From NCBI GenBank assembly GCA_947179485.1, contig OX359246.1, positions 27,218,001-27,282,000 of the forward strand: a stretch of DNA of 64,000 nt, written 5' to 3'. This DNA comes from Allacma fusca (taxonomy: Eukaryota; Arthropoda; Collembola; Symphypleona; Sminthuridae). A program made the translations under genes and the position numbers. The notes below the pieces were generated by a model that had not been told where the DNA came from, did no database searches, and worked only from the letters and a program-made list of their open reading frames with translations. Positions 35,571 through 49,532 of this stretch are shown here, one piece after another (the first letter of the stretch is position 1; each line of letters opens with the position of its first letter).

Positions 35571-36607
35571 TTAAGCCCCAGGACCTAGTATTTGATGAAT
35601 CTCATCGTAAAGCTCGGCTCCAACAAATTCCTTCACTCGGTCCAAATAAGCAGAGAGATTTGGACGACCAGCCCGAAAGTTAAATTTGATAATTTCTATT
35701 TTTGAAAAAAAAATTATTATTGCAAAAACTTCCAGGATATATATTGTGTAAATGATTGGATTTAGTAGCTTCTATAAATTGCACTACGAAATCCATACTT
35801 AGCTGTTCAATTTCCTCAACAGCGAATAAATCCGCAATGGAAATTTGATCCCCGCTCACAAACTTGGTCTCTTTGAGCCAAATGTTTTCCACAATGTCCA
35901 GGGCCCTCTCGGCGCGCATTTTGAAGTGAGCGACATCTACCGGGGTGATTTGACGCTCCCCAAAAGCTTTTAGCATGAGGGGCGGGGGTTGGAGGACGGA
36001 AATAATATACGTCACGACGGGGATTCGGAGGGCCGTGTGATGCCAGGAAATGAACTCATGGACACGAGCTTGAGCCCGAGTTTCTTTGGGGAGCCAGTGA
36101 TCCGCAACGGGATGGGTTTGAATCAGGTACAAGAAGATGGCGACGCTATCATGGGAGTGATTAACAATTAAATGCAGAAAAAACTTTACATTTCAACCAT
36201 TTGGAAACCACTTCAAATTGTGAAATCACAAATAGCAATTATGTAGATTTACCTCTCTGCGAGATGAAAATCATCATGGACCAGGGCCGGGAGCATTTGA
36301 AATCGGTTAATTTTGGCGAACTCTGGTGTCTTCAAGTCTCCTGGAATTAATACATATGAAAACACGTCAAATATTGTCAATTGTAAATAATTTAGCGCTA
36401 TAGCGTCACTACCAAGCTTCACGAGGTAATACCTGTGACATCCATAATTACATATCACAGTATACACTATAAATGTATTTGAACATTGGACATACCTGAA
36501 AGGAGTCCCACAATTTCCTCCACATACTCAATTTTAGTCACTTTCAGGAAAGTTGTCACAGCCCGAGCAGGCTGAGACAACGGATCGGTGTAAAGTGTCA
36601 AAACCAT
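35571..36607 (-). CDS. Glutathione S-transferase, theta-like, four exons
   Basis: Exons on the minus strand: 36607-36496, 36340-36253, 36145-35799 and 35695-35571, encoding 223 residues, a full-length cytosolic GST. The enzyme conjugates glutathione to electrophiles. The thioredoxin-like N-domain has LYTDPLSQPARAV, where Ser11 matches the theta-class catalytic Ser, Pro55 (MLPALVHDD) fits the cis-Pro that holds the glutathione backbone, and Glu66-Ser67 (LAESVAIFLYL) bind the gamma-glutamyl group. The helical C-domain contains VSGDQISIADLFAVEEIEQL (N-capping motif) and RAGRPNLSAYLDRVKEF. The introns are GT-AG and all phases agree; the last donor is CTAA/GTATGG. The start codon is the only in-frame ATG before the conserved first strand. 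A TCAGT initiator-like word lies about 60 bases upstream on the minus strand (36665-36669). Theta over delta rests on the SQPARA context and is not certain. Confidence 0.9.
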
Positions 36608-36669
36608 TTTTATTCAAAGAGGAAACTATTTTTTCCCAAAAGACTTCCCAGAACAGCCAAACTCACTGA

Positions 36670-38758
36670 GCAGCTTAAATAAAGTGAAAAAAAATTTGTA
36701 TTTCAATTTATCGCCGGCGTTTTATTATTCCATATGTGCGTCCCGGGAATCTTGCCCAGAAACTATACTGATGATTTATATTGCTCATAAATAGATACTG
36801 ATAAGTCCAGATAATGGATAATCATTTGATTGCGAGACAGAAATTGAGTGCAGGGGTGGACTCTATAAGTGCAGATAATTATAATTAAAATTCCCAATCG
36901 GCTATTTTCAAAACGTTCCTGGACTCTTGCTTGATTTCAAGGTCGAAGAGTACGTTGGAGAATTGAGGACAATTTATCAATCCACTCCATTCCTTCATTC
37001 CTCTATTCTACTGCTATTGATATGTGGAGCACGTACATTTACAGAAATGAGCCAGGAAATGAGAAGTACTTCAGAACAGCTCCATAGCTACATATGAAGC
37101 CAATCAGGCGGTCAGGGCAATTTAACGAAACTGGAGGAGAGGAAATTTTAATGCTAAGAACTCCCAGATAAATTGGATAAATGCACAAAATCCCATTTTA
37201 TCCAGAGACTGCCTCAATGTCCTCATGCCTCTCTGATCTTGTGGAAACAAAATGAGAGAAAGTTGCATTTTAGGAATTTCCCCAGGATACATATTCTGCT
37301 TCATTTATCTGTACTTGGGGCATTGTGAGAAACTATCATTAAAATTATATGTATATAGCGTAAATATATAGGTAGTGATATTCTAGCAAAATAAATTCGG
37401 TTCAAGACAGGGATCTTCCCATTTATTCTTTACAGATGCTTACATATGTACAGTGTGCCAATTTATAATGATGTAGTCTAAATTTGAAGAGGAATTTATT
37501 ATCGAAATCCCAGGATGAGCCGGATCGCTTGACTCCCATTGGGATATATTCCATCCCTCTGATAAATATGACACTCGACTAATTAAAAGAACTCTCCCTC
37601 CTCGGATTGCACAGTCCTTGCATAATTATGCATATGATAAATAACTAATTCCTTTATTGGATCTAATAAAAGGAACCATTCTTATGACAAAGCTATAAGT
37701 AGATACTTTTCCTCCGAAGACACAACCCAGTTTAATCCATTGTTACATATTTCCCCATAGTTTTGAGAACTACTGTACTGTACAAGCATATGTAATTACT
37801 ATATACAATAATATCTTACAATTGCATCATACATATTGTCAGCATGAGTTATGCATATTTTTATACACAGACTCTCAAAATATTCAAGCCCAATTGGAAT
37901 AAATCAGTCATATCAAAAAACAGGAGTAGGGGTCCAATTAATCCTAAAAAACAATAATTTATAATTCCCTTTGAAATTCTACTGATTTTTAAAGTACTTG
38001 AGTTATCCATATGCCACAATGAAAATAATCATTCATCATAATTCTACATTTAATTATGTACAGAGCCATAATATAACTTTTCAATCTCAAGTCTGATAAC
38101 AGAGTCAGTGCTTCAACACATGATTATAGTAATTAATTAAAAAATAATATTCCCATCCGATGTCAACCAGAGTCAAATCAAATCCAAGAGTCAATCAAAT
38201 TCGTATGAGTGGTTTTGGAGACTGTTGAAAGATTAATCCTAGAAGATTCACACTCTAGCCGAAGCAGGAGACAGCATTAAAAGCACATTGCTTGTAATGA
38301 CTTCGTTTAGGATTCCCATTCTCCTGATGAAGTCGGCTCAGTTGGAGGAGTTTCCAAAGCAAAATGGGCGACACGAGGACGTCCTTATCATTCCGATTAT
38401 CACTCTCTTGCAAAAGCTACGGAACAATAATAATTCCCAAAAATTATTATTTACTTCCTAAAAATAGACACAATTTTTTCCAATCATCCTTGAATATAAC
38501 ACCCTTGCTGTTTTTCTTACAAGCCCTTCTAAATAAAGCACTCATAACATATAATAAAAAAAATCAGAGAGCACAATGCCCCATGCTGGGACATTTAATG
38601 TCCGAAAAAAAGGATTTTGCTTTGGGAGGAACCTCAGACAATAATAATTGTCGGACCATTAGTTGTAATGAGAGAGTTAAATGAATTAAAGGCAGATGAG
38701 GGGGTCCATCCCCCAAAGAGGAGAAGGCCCTGGAACTTAACAAACAGTATTGACTTAC
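36670..38758. other. Spacer or intron; no supported exon
   Basis: This would hold the downstream exons of the precursor that starts at 38902 if they are close. I searched the minus strand for CYFN/CAFN...SCF-type coding and found none. The frame at 37122-37304 (minus) has no recognisable features. Confidence 0.35.
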
Positions 38759-38902
38759 TTCTGGGTCTGACAAGGAAGACGCATCTAATGTCAACGGAAA
38801 TCCAGCTGGGTCTTGATCCTCTCTAGAACCCAACACAGGGGAGGATAATGAGTCGCTGATCATTACGGTAGTTAGGACGAGGGCCATTGCTAAGAACTGC
38901 AT
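38759..38902 (-). CDS. First coding exon of a secreted precursor, possible neuropeptide (partial)
   Basis: From the ATG at 38902 the exon encodes 48 residues: a typical signal peptide (MQFLAMALVLTTVMIS), then an acidic spacer (REDQDPAGFP, LSDPE), and stops at a strong donor CCAGAA/GTAAGT in phase 0. The ATG was chosen because the hydrophobic core follows it directly; the open frame extends 23 codons upstream without signal-like sequence. A splice acceptor (TTATTGACAG) about 100 bases upstream suggests a 5' UTR exon. Length (144 nt), phase 0 and layout match exon 1 of the allatostatin gene that starts 10.6 kb away in the opposite direction. This makes an allatostatin-C paralogue plausible, but no mature peptide exon was found, so the product remains unidentified. 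Confidence 0.55.
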
Positions 38903-39600
38903 TTTTTTTCTCCTTTGACTCCCAATACCTCCCACGTATTTTTCCCTTCTGGCACTCCTGCTTTCCGTCAACTCTCCGCAAATATTTGGTCAGGCCTGTC
39001 AATAAAAGGAGATAAAAATATCCCTGGTAATAACTTATGAGAGATTTTTATTAGTTCCCTTCCCAGCATATAAATTCCTCTGCTGGAGACAAGAACGTCC
39101 AACCTCCTTTAAAAAAATAACACTCAGTGTGGGGGAGAGAGCTTTTAGCATGAAATCAAAATATTACCTTTTAGTATGAATTCAAATGAGTTTAACGAAA
39201 CTGGGACTCATGAATTCGGAGAAGAAGAGGAAGAGATGGATTTAATTCCTTGGTAGTTAGTTTATAAGTAAAAGATTATTTGTTCAAGTGTTTCTGTGTG
39301 TGTCTGTGTCTCTGTTTATGTTTTTGTAAGGTTTCGTGTAATAAGACTTATTTCTTTAAAGTCCTTCAAGCTTGTCGGTATCTATCTCTGCAGGTAATTG
39401 CCGACTGAGAAGGGAGCCCGCAGAGAGTGCCTTCTTTATAGTAATAGATTCCCTCATTTTCTCCAAGTCACACACTCTCGCCTTTTTTTCCCTCTCGACT
39501 TTCACCAACTCTCTTCCTTGTATGTACTTACCTCCGGCATGATATTGTATCGTGAGCTTTTCTTCTCATCTGTTGGATTTCTAATGGAATTCCCACCCAC

Positions 39601-39602
<2 letters not shown>

Positions 39603-39644
<42 letters not shown>
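39603..39644. repeat. (CA)n microsatellite
   Basis: About 21 uninterrupted CA units followed by CATACATA. Confidence 0.95.
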
Positions 39645-39648
<4 letters not shown>

Positions 39649-42600
39649 TACAGGCTCACTAAGGATCTACAATATATCTTTCATCAGAACAGTCGGTCAG
39701 TTAGGTACATTCTCTTCTATGGGCTCCTGTTCCAAAGTATACTCATTCACGGATTCGACGCAACAACGTATACATTTTACCTTCTACACATCCATTCAAT
39801 ATCCATACAGCAAGGGAAAGTTAAATGCTGGATGAGAAGCTAATCATGAGCTAAGGAGGATTCGGATCATCTTTAGAACAAGGGGATTGTTTGTAAGAGC
39901 AAAAATTAGTGAACAGAAACAAAACCTTTAACTTTAACAAAACCTTTAACGAATTCAAGGAGTTCCAGAAATGTTGACTTCCTTTAAAATTTCTTATTAT
40001 TGACATTGCCCCTGCAGTGTCGAACTCACCAGGAGCTTCTCAGGGAATTCTAGGAGATTGCTTTACGGTTAGGTGTATGCTGGGGAGATGTTCCTATTTG
40101 CTACTTAATAATTTAGTCCGGATTTAATTTATGCTAAGACATTTCTGAGTTGGTTGCTATAAAGTTACAGTTGACAGCCCATAATATAGGCTCCTCTTTA
40201 CTTTGTAATTTTTTTGGAGGGATGGAGTCATAAGCCCTTCAGAATTTCTTTTTGCGGGTTACCATTCCTCAAAATTCCCTTTGCTTGGGGTTGGCTATGT
40301 CATCATCCGCAATGTTTAATAATAAATTGTTATAGTAAAGTATTGAGGCAGGATATGATTTACAACTGTTTTTACTTATCTAAGCCGTTGCTTAACTATG
40401 TGCAATACAGACTAAGATTGATTCTAGACTTGTATCTTTGGAATTGCTGTAAACACTCCGTACGAAAGGATAAATCTTAATGAGTTAACAAAAATACAAG
40501 AGAAGTCTCAGCTCAGACCTATGTACGATTTTAGCCATTACGAGTTTTTTTTTGTTACTCAGAAATCGCTGCTTTCGACAGTCCTGAGAAGAAATGAGAA
40601 GTCCAGGGTTGAAATTTTCACTTTACTTTTACTGTTATTCCCAGGATTTAAACCCCCACGAGATCACCTTGTAAATTCCGTCTGGAAGGACAATGTTCCC
40701 AGTATGTTCGGGGTTTTGTGGAAATATGTAATCCTTTGGTTTGCTCCTGGCAAATCTAACCTCATGCCTATATAACTCCACTGTGTATCACAAGTCTAAC
40801 CTTAGACATTACTACGAGAGTATTCAAAGCTAAGGAGGTACGTACATATGTGGAGATTTGACTCTCGTAAGTTCCATGCTTTCTCCACTGATTTTCTCCA
40901 CTGATGTGAAAGTATATAGATATACGGACACTTAGAAGAAAAAAAACCGGGGCTTGAGTCAACTATTAAAACCCCGTTGGTTGCAGAAAGTTCAGAGGAT
41001 CCATTAACATGTGGCATAATTGTGGGTCTTGCAAATGCAATATTAATTTTTCACGGTCTTTTCCTCCAGGATCCTCTCACCAAAAATATATACCTATGCT
41101 TCGAAGCATCTAAAAAAAATAAAGTGTAGGTCAGGCCAGGAGGAATATCCTATAGCGTGGGTAAAGCCTATTTCAAATAATTACTTGCACTGACTGTCTA
41201 TGTATGTACTGTATGTCTGGCGGTGGCGGATCAAGTGCAAGGACTTGAATATGAAGGTTTCCTTAATTGAGTACCAAATTGAATCCCATGAATAATCTGT
41301 ATGATAATGGGGTAGAGTTCTTCGTAACCTATCCCAAAAAATTTCAAGGTTCAAATATCCTTCCCCGGGAAGGAGCTTCCTAGGAAGAAGCTCAAACAAG
41401 TTCTTTAATTCATTCTCCGACATCTCATCAAATATCAGATCTTACTTAGGTGAAAGTATCAAATGTTGAATGATCTCCATGTTTTTTTTTCTTTTTCTAC
41501 TTGTCCGTAGTCCATAGTTCAAGTAATGTGCTTTCCTCTCTTTTTTCTCAACTGCTCCTCATAATTATTCGGAGGTCATTTTATCCGTTAAAGGAATCAA
41601 ACCAACTTTTTCTCCTTCGAGGTACAGATGTACGTATGTATATACAGTAGTGTATATTAATTGAGTGTAAATCACTTCTTGGAAGATAATAACTCATTAA
41701 AACCTTTATGAGAAGGTAATTTCAGGGAAACTTGGGAAGAAGCACAGAAAATAAGGAGTTTGGTCTGAGCTGTGCAATCAACCCTGAAATTCTTAACTGA
41801 AGACAGAGGGGAAGGGATAATTGGAAGTTATTCCAATAAAGGCCCACGTGCTGACAAATAACAGGAATCTCACGTGGGATTCAATATGACTTTGGTGTAT
41901 CTATATAACTACAGGAGCAAAATTAGAACTGTGAGTGTTGTGTTACGAACATGTTTTTATGAGATAGCTCACAGAATTGATTAGTTATATTAAAGAGTTG
42001 AAAGAAGAAATTAGTCACTATCATTGATAAGGTCTGAATGTTATTGGAGCCTTCTGATCAACGGTATGTTTCACAGAGGATTTTTCAAGTATTTTCCTCT
42101 TCATACGCTGTCCGTATGTTGAATGTACAGAATATATATTATGAAATTATTTCATATCAAGTACTATACTTATTGTTTACCTTCTTATAAGTTCTGGCAA
42201 TAAATCTTTGATATTAAATATTTTTTATCAAAGAGGTAATTACAAATTTATTGGTATGTACATACATGTTGGAATTGAGTAAAAAGGGTGCTGTTTTTAA
42301 TTACTTCAGCCCTAATCAATGCTATTCCAGTCAACGTACGCTTTAGATCTCATATGTTACAAAATGTAAACTCCCATAATTTTGTTAATAGTGTTGTTGT
42401 TGTCTGTAAATTGCGTACAAACTAATTGATAATTCCGCACCAAGTGACTCGTAATAATTTCAATTAGAACCTCCTGTGAGCAATAATCAATTGTTCCTGC
42501 GATACCAATTTAAATAATGAACAATAAAGTAATTGATGGGGATAGGAACCGCTGGATGTTTATTTAATGGGGGTATGAAAAGAAAATATAATAATTTTAC

Positions 42601-42978
42601 AAAGAAACAGCACCAGGGAAATTATTCTTCCTTTTTGTCGGCCGTACTTGACAGTATACTTGTGCTAAAATATTAATTAAAATCATCTGCGATTAATACT
42701 AACTTACAAAGTCATCAAAGGGAGAACTGAAGCGACATCTGTGTGTCGATGTTGGAACGCATCCGAAAATGTTTTGTGCGGGGACCTTTGAAAGTACGTC
42801 GGACAGCGCCTCTGTCGGAGCCGTATGCATTAGAATGTATTTAAACGTGACATATTTTAATTTCCTGGGGTCAGAAGGATAACAAAATTAATAGGGTTCT
42901 AACAAATCAGGAAGCGTGTCACTGTTTAAAAACTTTGAATTGTGTGGTGACATTGGCCAGGCAGTTATCAGGATGTCG

Positions 42979-43140
42979 GAACTTCGTCTCAATACGCCCC
43001 TAATAACAATAGGGAATTTCGTCTCACTTCGCCCCTAATAACAATAGGGAACTTCATTCCCCTTTTCCCCTCAACATCAAAATGGTTACAAACTCCGTGA
43101 AAAAGGAACTTTGTGTCACTTTGCCCCTGAAAACTATAGG
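42979..43140. repeat. Short minisatellite, about 36-bp unit, four diverged copies
   Basis: Units begin AACTTCGTCTC and contain CCCCTAATAACAATAGGG. The first two copies (42979-43049) are nearly identical, and two weaker copies follow at 43050-43085 and 43105-43140. Confidence 0.7.
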
Positions 43141-44463
43141 CATAGTGTTAATTAAATGTGGCAATGCTCTCGTCCAAAGCTCAGGTATCGGTCTCCATGC
43201 CTTGATTTCATATCAAATTAATAGAAACTTTTGTATTAAAGAGTAAGCCTGAATCCCCAGCCATCATAATGATTTTTCACATTTGTCACAATTTCTGGAA
43301 TAATTAATGCTAATATTCCCTTCACATTTCTCTTCACTAGAGAAATCTCACGGCTGAGTTGACTAATTGTAAGATACTATAATTTTGTCTTGTCATATTT
43401 TCCTTTCATCTCAAGCAAACTCCGTGGAAGATATGGGCTCAGCAACACTAGATATACATATACAACAAACCCTCCCGATTTCCCACAGAGGATTTATTGT
43501 AACAATGCTCATTTACAAACTTCCATAGTTTTCTTCGGTGAGAAAACGAATTTATAGCACCATAAAGTATAATTACAAGTAATTACCTGGAGATTTCATT
43601 TTGTTATTTTTAGCCGTAGTTATATAACTTCCCCCCGTAAATAGATATTCCTTCAAGGAACATAATATTATTATACAATTTCAGGGACAGGGCTACCCCA
43701 CGTATAAAATTCAAATTTATGATAAGTTACGTGAAAACGCCCTCTGCTTTGTACCCAATTAGTCCAAAAGCTTGTTCACATTTGAATAACGCAGAGGACA
43801 CTTACAATTACATACCTTGAACATCAAAGTAATTCCAATTGTTTCCCCGTAAGTTCTAGTATACAGTATAATAGCTCACTATATTTTATTAGAAAGGAGC
43901 CCATGTATCTATACATACAGTTCCCCTACTTACTACCTGCAACTTAAGCAAGTCGGGCTAAAATTCCTAAAGCTCGACTCGGAGTCACAAGGTGAGGTCT
44001 GAAGAGATTCTGGGCGTAATTACAAGAAAATAATAACAGTACGGGAATTGTGTCTTCTTCCAGGAATCCACCCCCACGACATTTCTTCCGTCTCTTCCCA
44101 ACAACCTTAATTTTTACGTGAAGAGACCCAGTACACGAACACTCATGACTTTTACGTAGATACTTCCTGTAGTTTTAGTGGACTCCTGTAATTACATACA
44201 TATATAAGGTACATGTAAAAATAGGGAAGGGAGAAATCCTATGTACATTCCCTGCTAACATACCAAAACATATTACACATGTTATTTATTTTACTGGAGC
44301 ATTCCAGAGACATTTGAAGTGAAATGTGTAGGACTTTCCCTACGCAGTATGTTCCCCCTCACTTAATGAATTTCAGGAAGCTGAGGTGTGTTTTCTCAAG
44401 CAACAGTGGATATAAGTATTTTTGAGGGTTTCGGAGAAGCTGTTGATCGGTCAGTCGTCTGGG

Positions 44464-44466
<3 letters not shown>

Positions 44467-44495
<29 letters not shown>
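44467..44495. repeat. (GA)n microsatellite
   Basis: About fourteen uninterrupted GA units. Confidence 0.95.
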
Positions 44496-44497
<2 letters not shown>

Positions 44498-46046
44498 CTC
44501 CAGGTCACGCCATGTTGGAAGTCCGACGACGGAAATTATCCACAGACCAGAATATACTCTTATGACCCTATAATCCTTCCTCATGTATAGATATACATAT
44601 GTATGTGTCTTGGAGCAATTCTTTGAGGGACACGTGGGGAAAGGGAAGCCCAAAACATACAATAGGTCCCAAGTTTTCCCTCCCGGGGATATCCCCTGGT
44701 TCATTTCCTACTCTCTCAATCTTGTAGTTCCTGACTCTTGACAAGGCTGTCAAATCAAAAGCTGAGAGAAAGTGCAAGCACTTGAAAGCAGGGAAAGCCA
44801 AAGGCTCAAGGTACGCAGAACTATTTTCCTAAGGATGCATAGAAATTGTTATACATATAATGAATTCCATTCAATGTAAATCCATAGCGTGTGGGTAGAG
44901 GGACCGAATTATTCCTACGGAGTTGTGCATACAGATATACACATGTATAGACGTGTCAATTGGATGTAGGGTATGTGCGTTCTTCCATGAAAAACCTTAT
45001 TTGTACAGTTATGGTAAAAAAATGCATCTTCTATAATTGTAGTAGAAAAGGTTGAGCAAACTTATATGTTTATGCATGAGATTGCGATAGTGATATTAAA
45101 TTTACTATACGTTGAAAGAATTCTGGGAAAGATTGACTTCCGCAAAGGAACTTCAATTATTGGAATAATTATTCTCCCTGTCAATATCAACCTGAGAAGA
45201 CTTACACGTTTCTGAAGTTTCCGTACAAAAAAAAATTGGGGCAATGGAAAGTTTATTGAATTTCAGTTTATTTGTCAGGAGTTTCTGGGAAGGTTTGTTT
45301 CTTTTATTTATAAGAGCGTTCCTCTGGGAATCAGTATTTTCTCAATTTAAAATAACGGGGAGTATTTTGACAAGTGCATTTTTCAGAAATATAGGAACAA
45401 ATAAGAACGTGCTTGTTTCTCAGCTTGACTAATGGCTAGAGTTCAAAGACTGGGTTTTTGAGCTTGTCCTGAAACGATACTAAAGCCTTAACCTTGACAC
45501 GTCACATATGACTACTGAATTTTTAGTTACATGAAGTATTACATGAGAAGTGGGTAACTGCAGGTCCTTGCATCATACAGTAGGATCTCTCTTCAAAGGC
45601 AAAATTGACAAATGCATGTCATAGACACGCTCGTGGGAATGACTAATGCGAGAGTCAAGTGACTTCGTAATCGGAGTGTTTGCTGAGACATGAGACACTA
45701 AAGGATCTTTTGAAGTCATCCTAATAATCCTAATATAAAATTATTTATATATGTGAATACCTTTCGGTTACCGAACAGAATCAACAAATAAAAAGTCAGT
45801 AGTTTTTTTAACCGAATCAATAAGGGTGCAGTGAAGCAAACTTAAATTCACTGTGCATTGATGCAACTGACATTCAATATTTCCTCTCCAGATTTGACAT
45901 CCAGCAACTGTTGATATAATGTTTCCTGGAATGATTAACTTTTCTTAGGACGCCACTTTTAATGTGATGCACATTTGTGTCAACAGCTAAATATTTATTA
46001 ATTATTTTCCAGACTTAGAGTCACACTTATATTGGGCCATACGTTT

Positions 46047-47348
46047 CAGGGCTGGAGTAATTATTCGAAATATATGGATGTAATTTCGATTAAGATTAAT
46101 ATTAATGAATTCCAATCCCAATTGAAGTGTATTTGTTTTGCAAATACAAATTCCATTCCAATTTATTCAAAAATTTGCTATAAATTCTAATATCATTCAA
46201 ATACTTTAAGTAATAAATATTGAGCTTAAAGTGTCCCAAAATATATCATAACTTTATAACTAAATTATGAATGCAAAGAATCCCAATGCTATGCCAGACA
46301 TCTTTATGAAGGCATTTCTGTTTAATCTCCACAGGTACCATAATCTCATATGACTTGCTGATGTCTTTTGGGGCACTCTAGTACTCAAAATACCTCCATA
46401 ATTTATTTTAAAAAAGGCCTGCATGCTGTTTCCCCTGAAATTCCTAAAACCCCTCTATCCCACATCAAAAAACAAACTAGCTGATTACCTAAATTGCAGG
46501 AAACACATTCCCAGAAATAAAATTAACGTCCTTCCTCTGCTTCATTTTGCGGAGTCACAAACGGAATGACAAATTTTGTATTCCAACGAGTAGCGTTTTG
46601 AAGTTAGGTTATGACAGCAGGCAGGGCAAAATCTCATTGTTATTTTTTGAATTTACGCGGTTAACTTCTATATGTCACGAAATTTTCCTGTAGCTATAAC
46701 TCTATAAACAATTGATACAATATTCAAATATATTTTGAATAAATACTAATTCGAATACTTTTATGATAAATAAAAGTTGAACACAACTATTTACTTATAC
46801 GAAGTACATCAAAGACTGATTTGTTGATAAGAAATGCTGTCATATTTATACTAAGATCAAATACAACAACAATGTCTTAAAGAATGGAATTGGAATGCAT
46901 CTTATTGTTTAACAATGTTATAAAACTCAAGCTTCAAGAAAGAGTTATCAATAAAATACCCGAGCAGATTTGACCTTCAGTTGTGAAATCCTAAATAAGG
47001 AGAAAATATCTGAAAAAGAATATTTAACCTAAATACCGAGTCCTATGTAATTTCACAGAGTTGAAGACCGGTGAACATATCCTATCAGAAACATAAAAGG
47101 CTTAGTTGACAAAAGTCCTTTCTGAGGATATTGTCCGATCAACTAAACACACATAATCAATATCATATTATAAAGTCATATGAGTTCACATATTTTAACA
47201 AATACAGATAATAATTTTTCCCGATTCAATATTTTAAATAATTATACTTGAAAAAATAGATTTAAGAAAACCCATTCCTTATAAAAAAAATACCAAAAAA
47301 TACAAATGAAATAACGATTCTAAATTCCGTTTGGAATGACAAGCCCTG
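46047..47348. mobile_element. Candidate hAT-like element (weak)
   Basis: The segment starts CAGGGCTGG and ends with AAGCCCTG, a perfect 7-bp inverted terminus of hAT type, and inner ends carry degenerate ATTCCAATTCC words. The flanking octamers do not match, so either the borders are wrong or the target duplication has decayed. Confidence 0.25.
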
Positions 47349-48658
47349 AATTGAGTTTAAGAACGTATTTAATTTCCACCAGGATCTTTTTCGTAATAGC
47401 TCCATTTACAGAGCAAACATATTTGGACATATGACATCCGATATCCAGTGCGGTTCCATTCCAGGTCATTTCCAGACTGCACTGTACGGATTACATTTAT
47501 GAACATAGTTATAAAATCAATGGGATGAGACTCCATTGCATGGATTGGATATCCAAATGCTCTGCCCTAGTGCTTCAAATTAAGCGCATCAGTTACCAAT
47601 CATTTTGTCCTGGTAAACACTTTTTTGTAGCATGCCCGACATTAGACTCACTTCAAAAACATTGTCAGAAGTCGCAAAACGAAAAAAAAAGCAAAACCCT
47701 TGCTTTACGTCAATACTTGTTGACATTATTAGAAGATACAAACATACATATGTGCTTTGATGTTGTAGTGTTGCATAGGAGCAACAGCGTGGGCTGTGAC
47801 AATTGAATTGGAGCAACAGCTTATAAGAAATATCCAATTTCTATTTCTTATTTTTGTGATGAGTCACGTACTGAAAATATTTCACATTTTTTGCAACTCT
47901 TGGATATATAGATACTCCGCACTTCAGTAACATTTTATAATAAATACAATTTGTAGACTTTGTCCCATCTCCCATCCCAGTCCTCTGACACTGTCCCGGG
48001 AAATAAATTATATTTCTTCGTCCCGAATGCATTGCATTACAGCAGGAATCCTTAGAATAACCCCACCTATATGCACGCATGTGTACAATGGACGTACATA
48101 GATCCTATAACCTTTTTTCCTATTATAGCCTAAAGTACATTTACTTTATCATTTTAAAACCCTGTCCACGTATCCCCTCCCAATAAACCGTTTAGGGCTA
48201 AAAGGGGTCAGACATCATACAGGAAATGTATTGTTTAAATTAAACTTTAAAAAAGATTAATCTTCGTTAAACTCCCGGTCTTCAGATAATATAATCCACC
48301 TTTGGGAATTATGCTAAAATTCTGTCGTACTCTATGTATCTAAGAATTCGTATGCCTCCTATTTGCTGTCCAAAAGTAACCAAACTGGAGGAAGTCAAGT
48401 GGAACTGGGAGTAAAAAGAGTGACGTTGAAGGAAATAGTGGCCAGCTGGGACTGGAAGTACTGAGAATTGTTTTGTCATGTAAATGTAAGGAGAAAAAAA
48501 ATCCTTGGCCATTCCTGGCAATAACTTTTATTTTTATGCTCCGACCATGGGGAGTAAATAAGGGAAGTAATAGCTTTTTTGAGTGGGCTTTTTTATACAA
48601 TGTATTAGCACCGTCACACTTCCTCTCCCTCCAGAATCTAATGACATACACAAACACA

Positions 48659-48725
48659 TGCACACACACACATACACACACATACACACACACACACACA
48701 TGTACATACACACGTACACACACAT
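48659..48725. repeat. (CA)n-rich compound microsatellite
   Basis: CA runs broken by TACA units. It creates spurious His/Thr and Val/Cys-rich frames on both strands. Confidence 0.9.
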
Positions 48726-48793
48726 CTTTACATAATACTTGGAGATTACCCGGAATTATTGTTAAAACTCTGACGCCAACATCAGGGCTGATT

Positions 48794-48830
48794 ATTATTA
48801 TTATTATTGTTGTTGTTGTTATTGTCGGGA
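48794..48830. repeat. (ATT)n(GTT)n microsatellite
   Basis: Six ATT units followed by four GTT units. Confidence 0.85.
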
Positions 48831-49181
48831 AGAAATTTCCAGCAAGCATCCAATTCTGGCATTTTTATCTCCCACACTTAAATTTAAATTGAAGGGGAAT
48901 TGTAAATTTTCCCCAAGTCCAGAAGATTGACTATGTTAAACAGTTACACTTAAAAGTGAATATAAAGTTAGATTGCCCGCGTCCGTGGGATCTGGATGTT
49001 ATTACTGGATTGTAACTTTGTTCATCCCTATGATTTACCATATGATAAAAGCCTGGTTACTCTCAGCGTGCATATGTCAGGAAGAGGGTGGTTATTAAAA
49101 AGAGAGCATTCCTATCGGAGGAGGCTTTTACTCATGCCGAGCAATGAATGAACTTTCTCCATACACTGCGCATCAAGGGGT

Positions 49182-49240
49182 TCATCTCTCTCTCTCTCTC
49201 TCCCTCTCTCTCTCTGTATGTATGTGTGTGTGTGTGTGTA
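49182..49240. repeat. (CT)n(GT)n compound microsatellite
   Basis: CT run followed by TGTATGTATG and a GT run, about 290 bases upstream of the allatostatin start codon. Confidence 0.9.
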
Positions 49241-49532
49241 AGTGTGTGTATATGTGGATGATGAGGATAGAAAAGTGAGAGACCTACAAAGAAGAAAAAG
49301 AGAGAGAGGAGGAAGATGAGACGTGATTCTGTGAGATGCACATCATCCAGTAGCTGCCTATACATAATGCTGACAACTCGGAGCAACTGTATAGTGTGTA
49401 CGTGTGACTCTCAGGAGAGATTAACACAATAAAAATATTTTAGCTCGGTCTCTGTCTCAAGTTGTACTCAAGGGACGTCGAAAGTCCACAAGATCTCCCG
49501 TTCATTCTCTATTACATTTTCACTGGATCTCA

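Larger units (their letters stand above)
38903..49532. other. Spacer between two divergent secreted-precursor genes
   Basis: About 10.6 kb without a supported exon. It contains microsatellites, a short minisatellite and a candidate hAT-like element, listed separately. As the shared upstream region of two divergent genes it is the natural place for their promoters and enhancers, but no specific site could be identified. Confidence 0.4.

Noticed and set aside
39398-39835. 145-codon + frame
   Set aside because: It spans a (CA)n run coding for His-Thr repeats and has no other support.
41181-41423. 80-codon minus-strand frame with a polar, protein-like composition
   Set aside because: No family recognised, no start or splice context fits neighbouring genes.
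48340-48892. Long frames of 139-169 codons on both strands
   Set aside because: They owe their length to a CA/GT microsatellite that is open in all frames, and have no domain.
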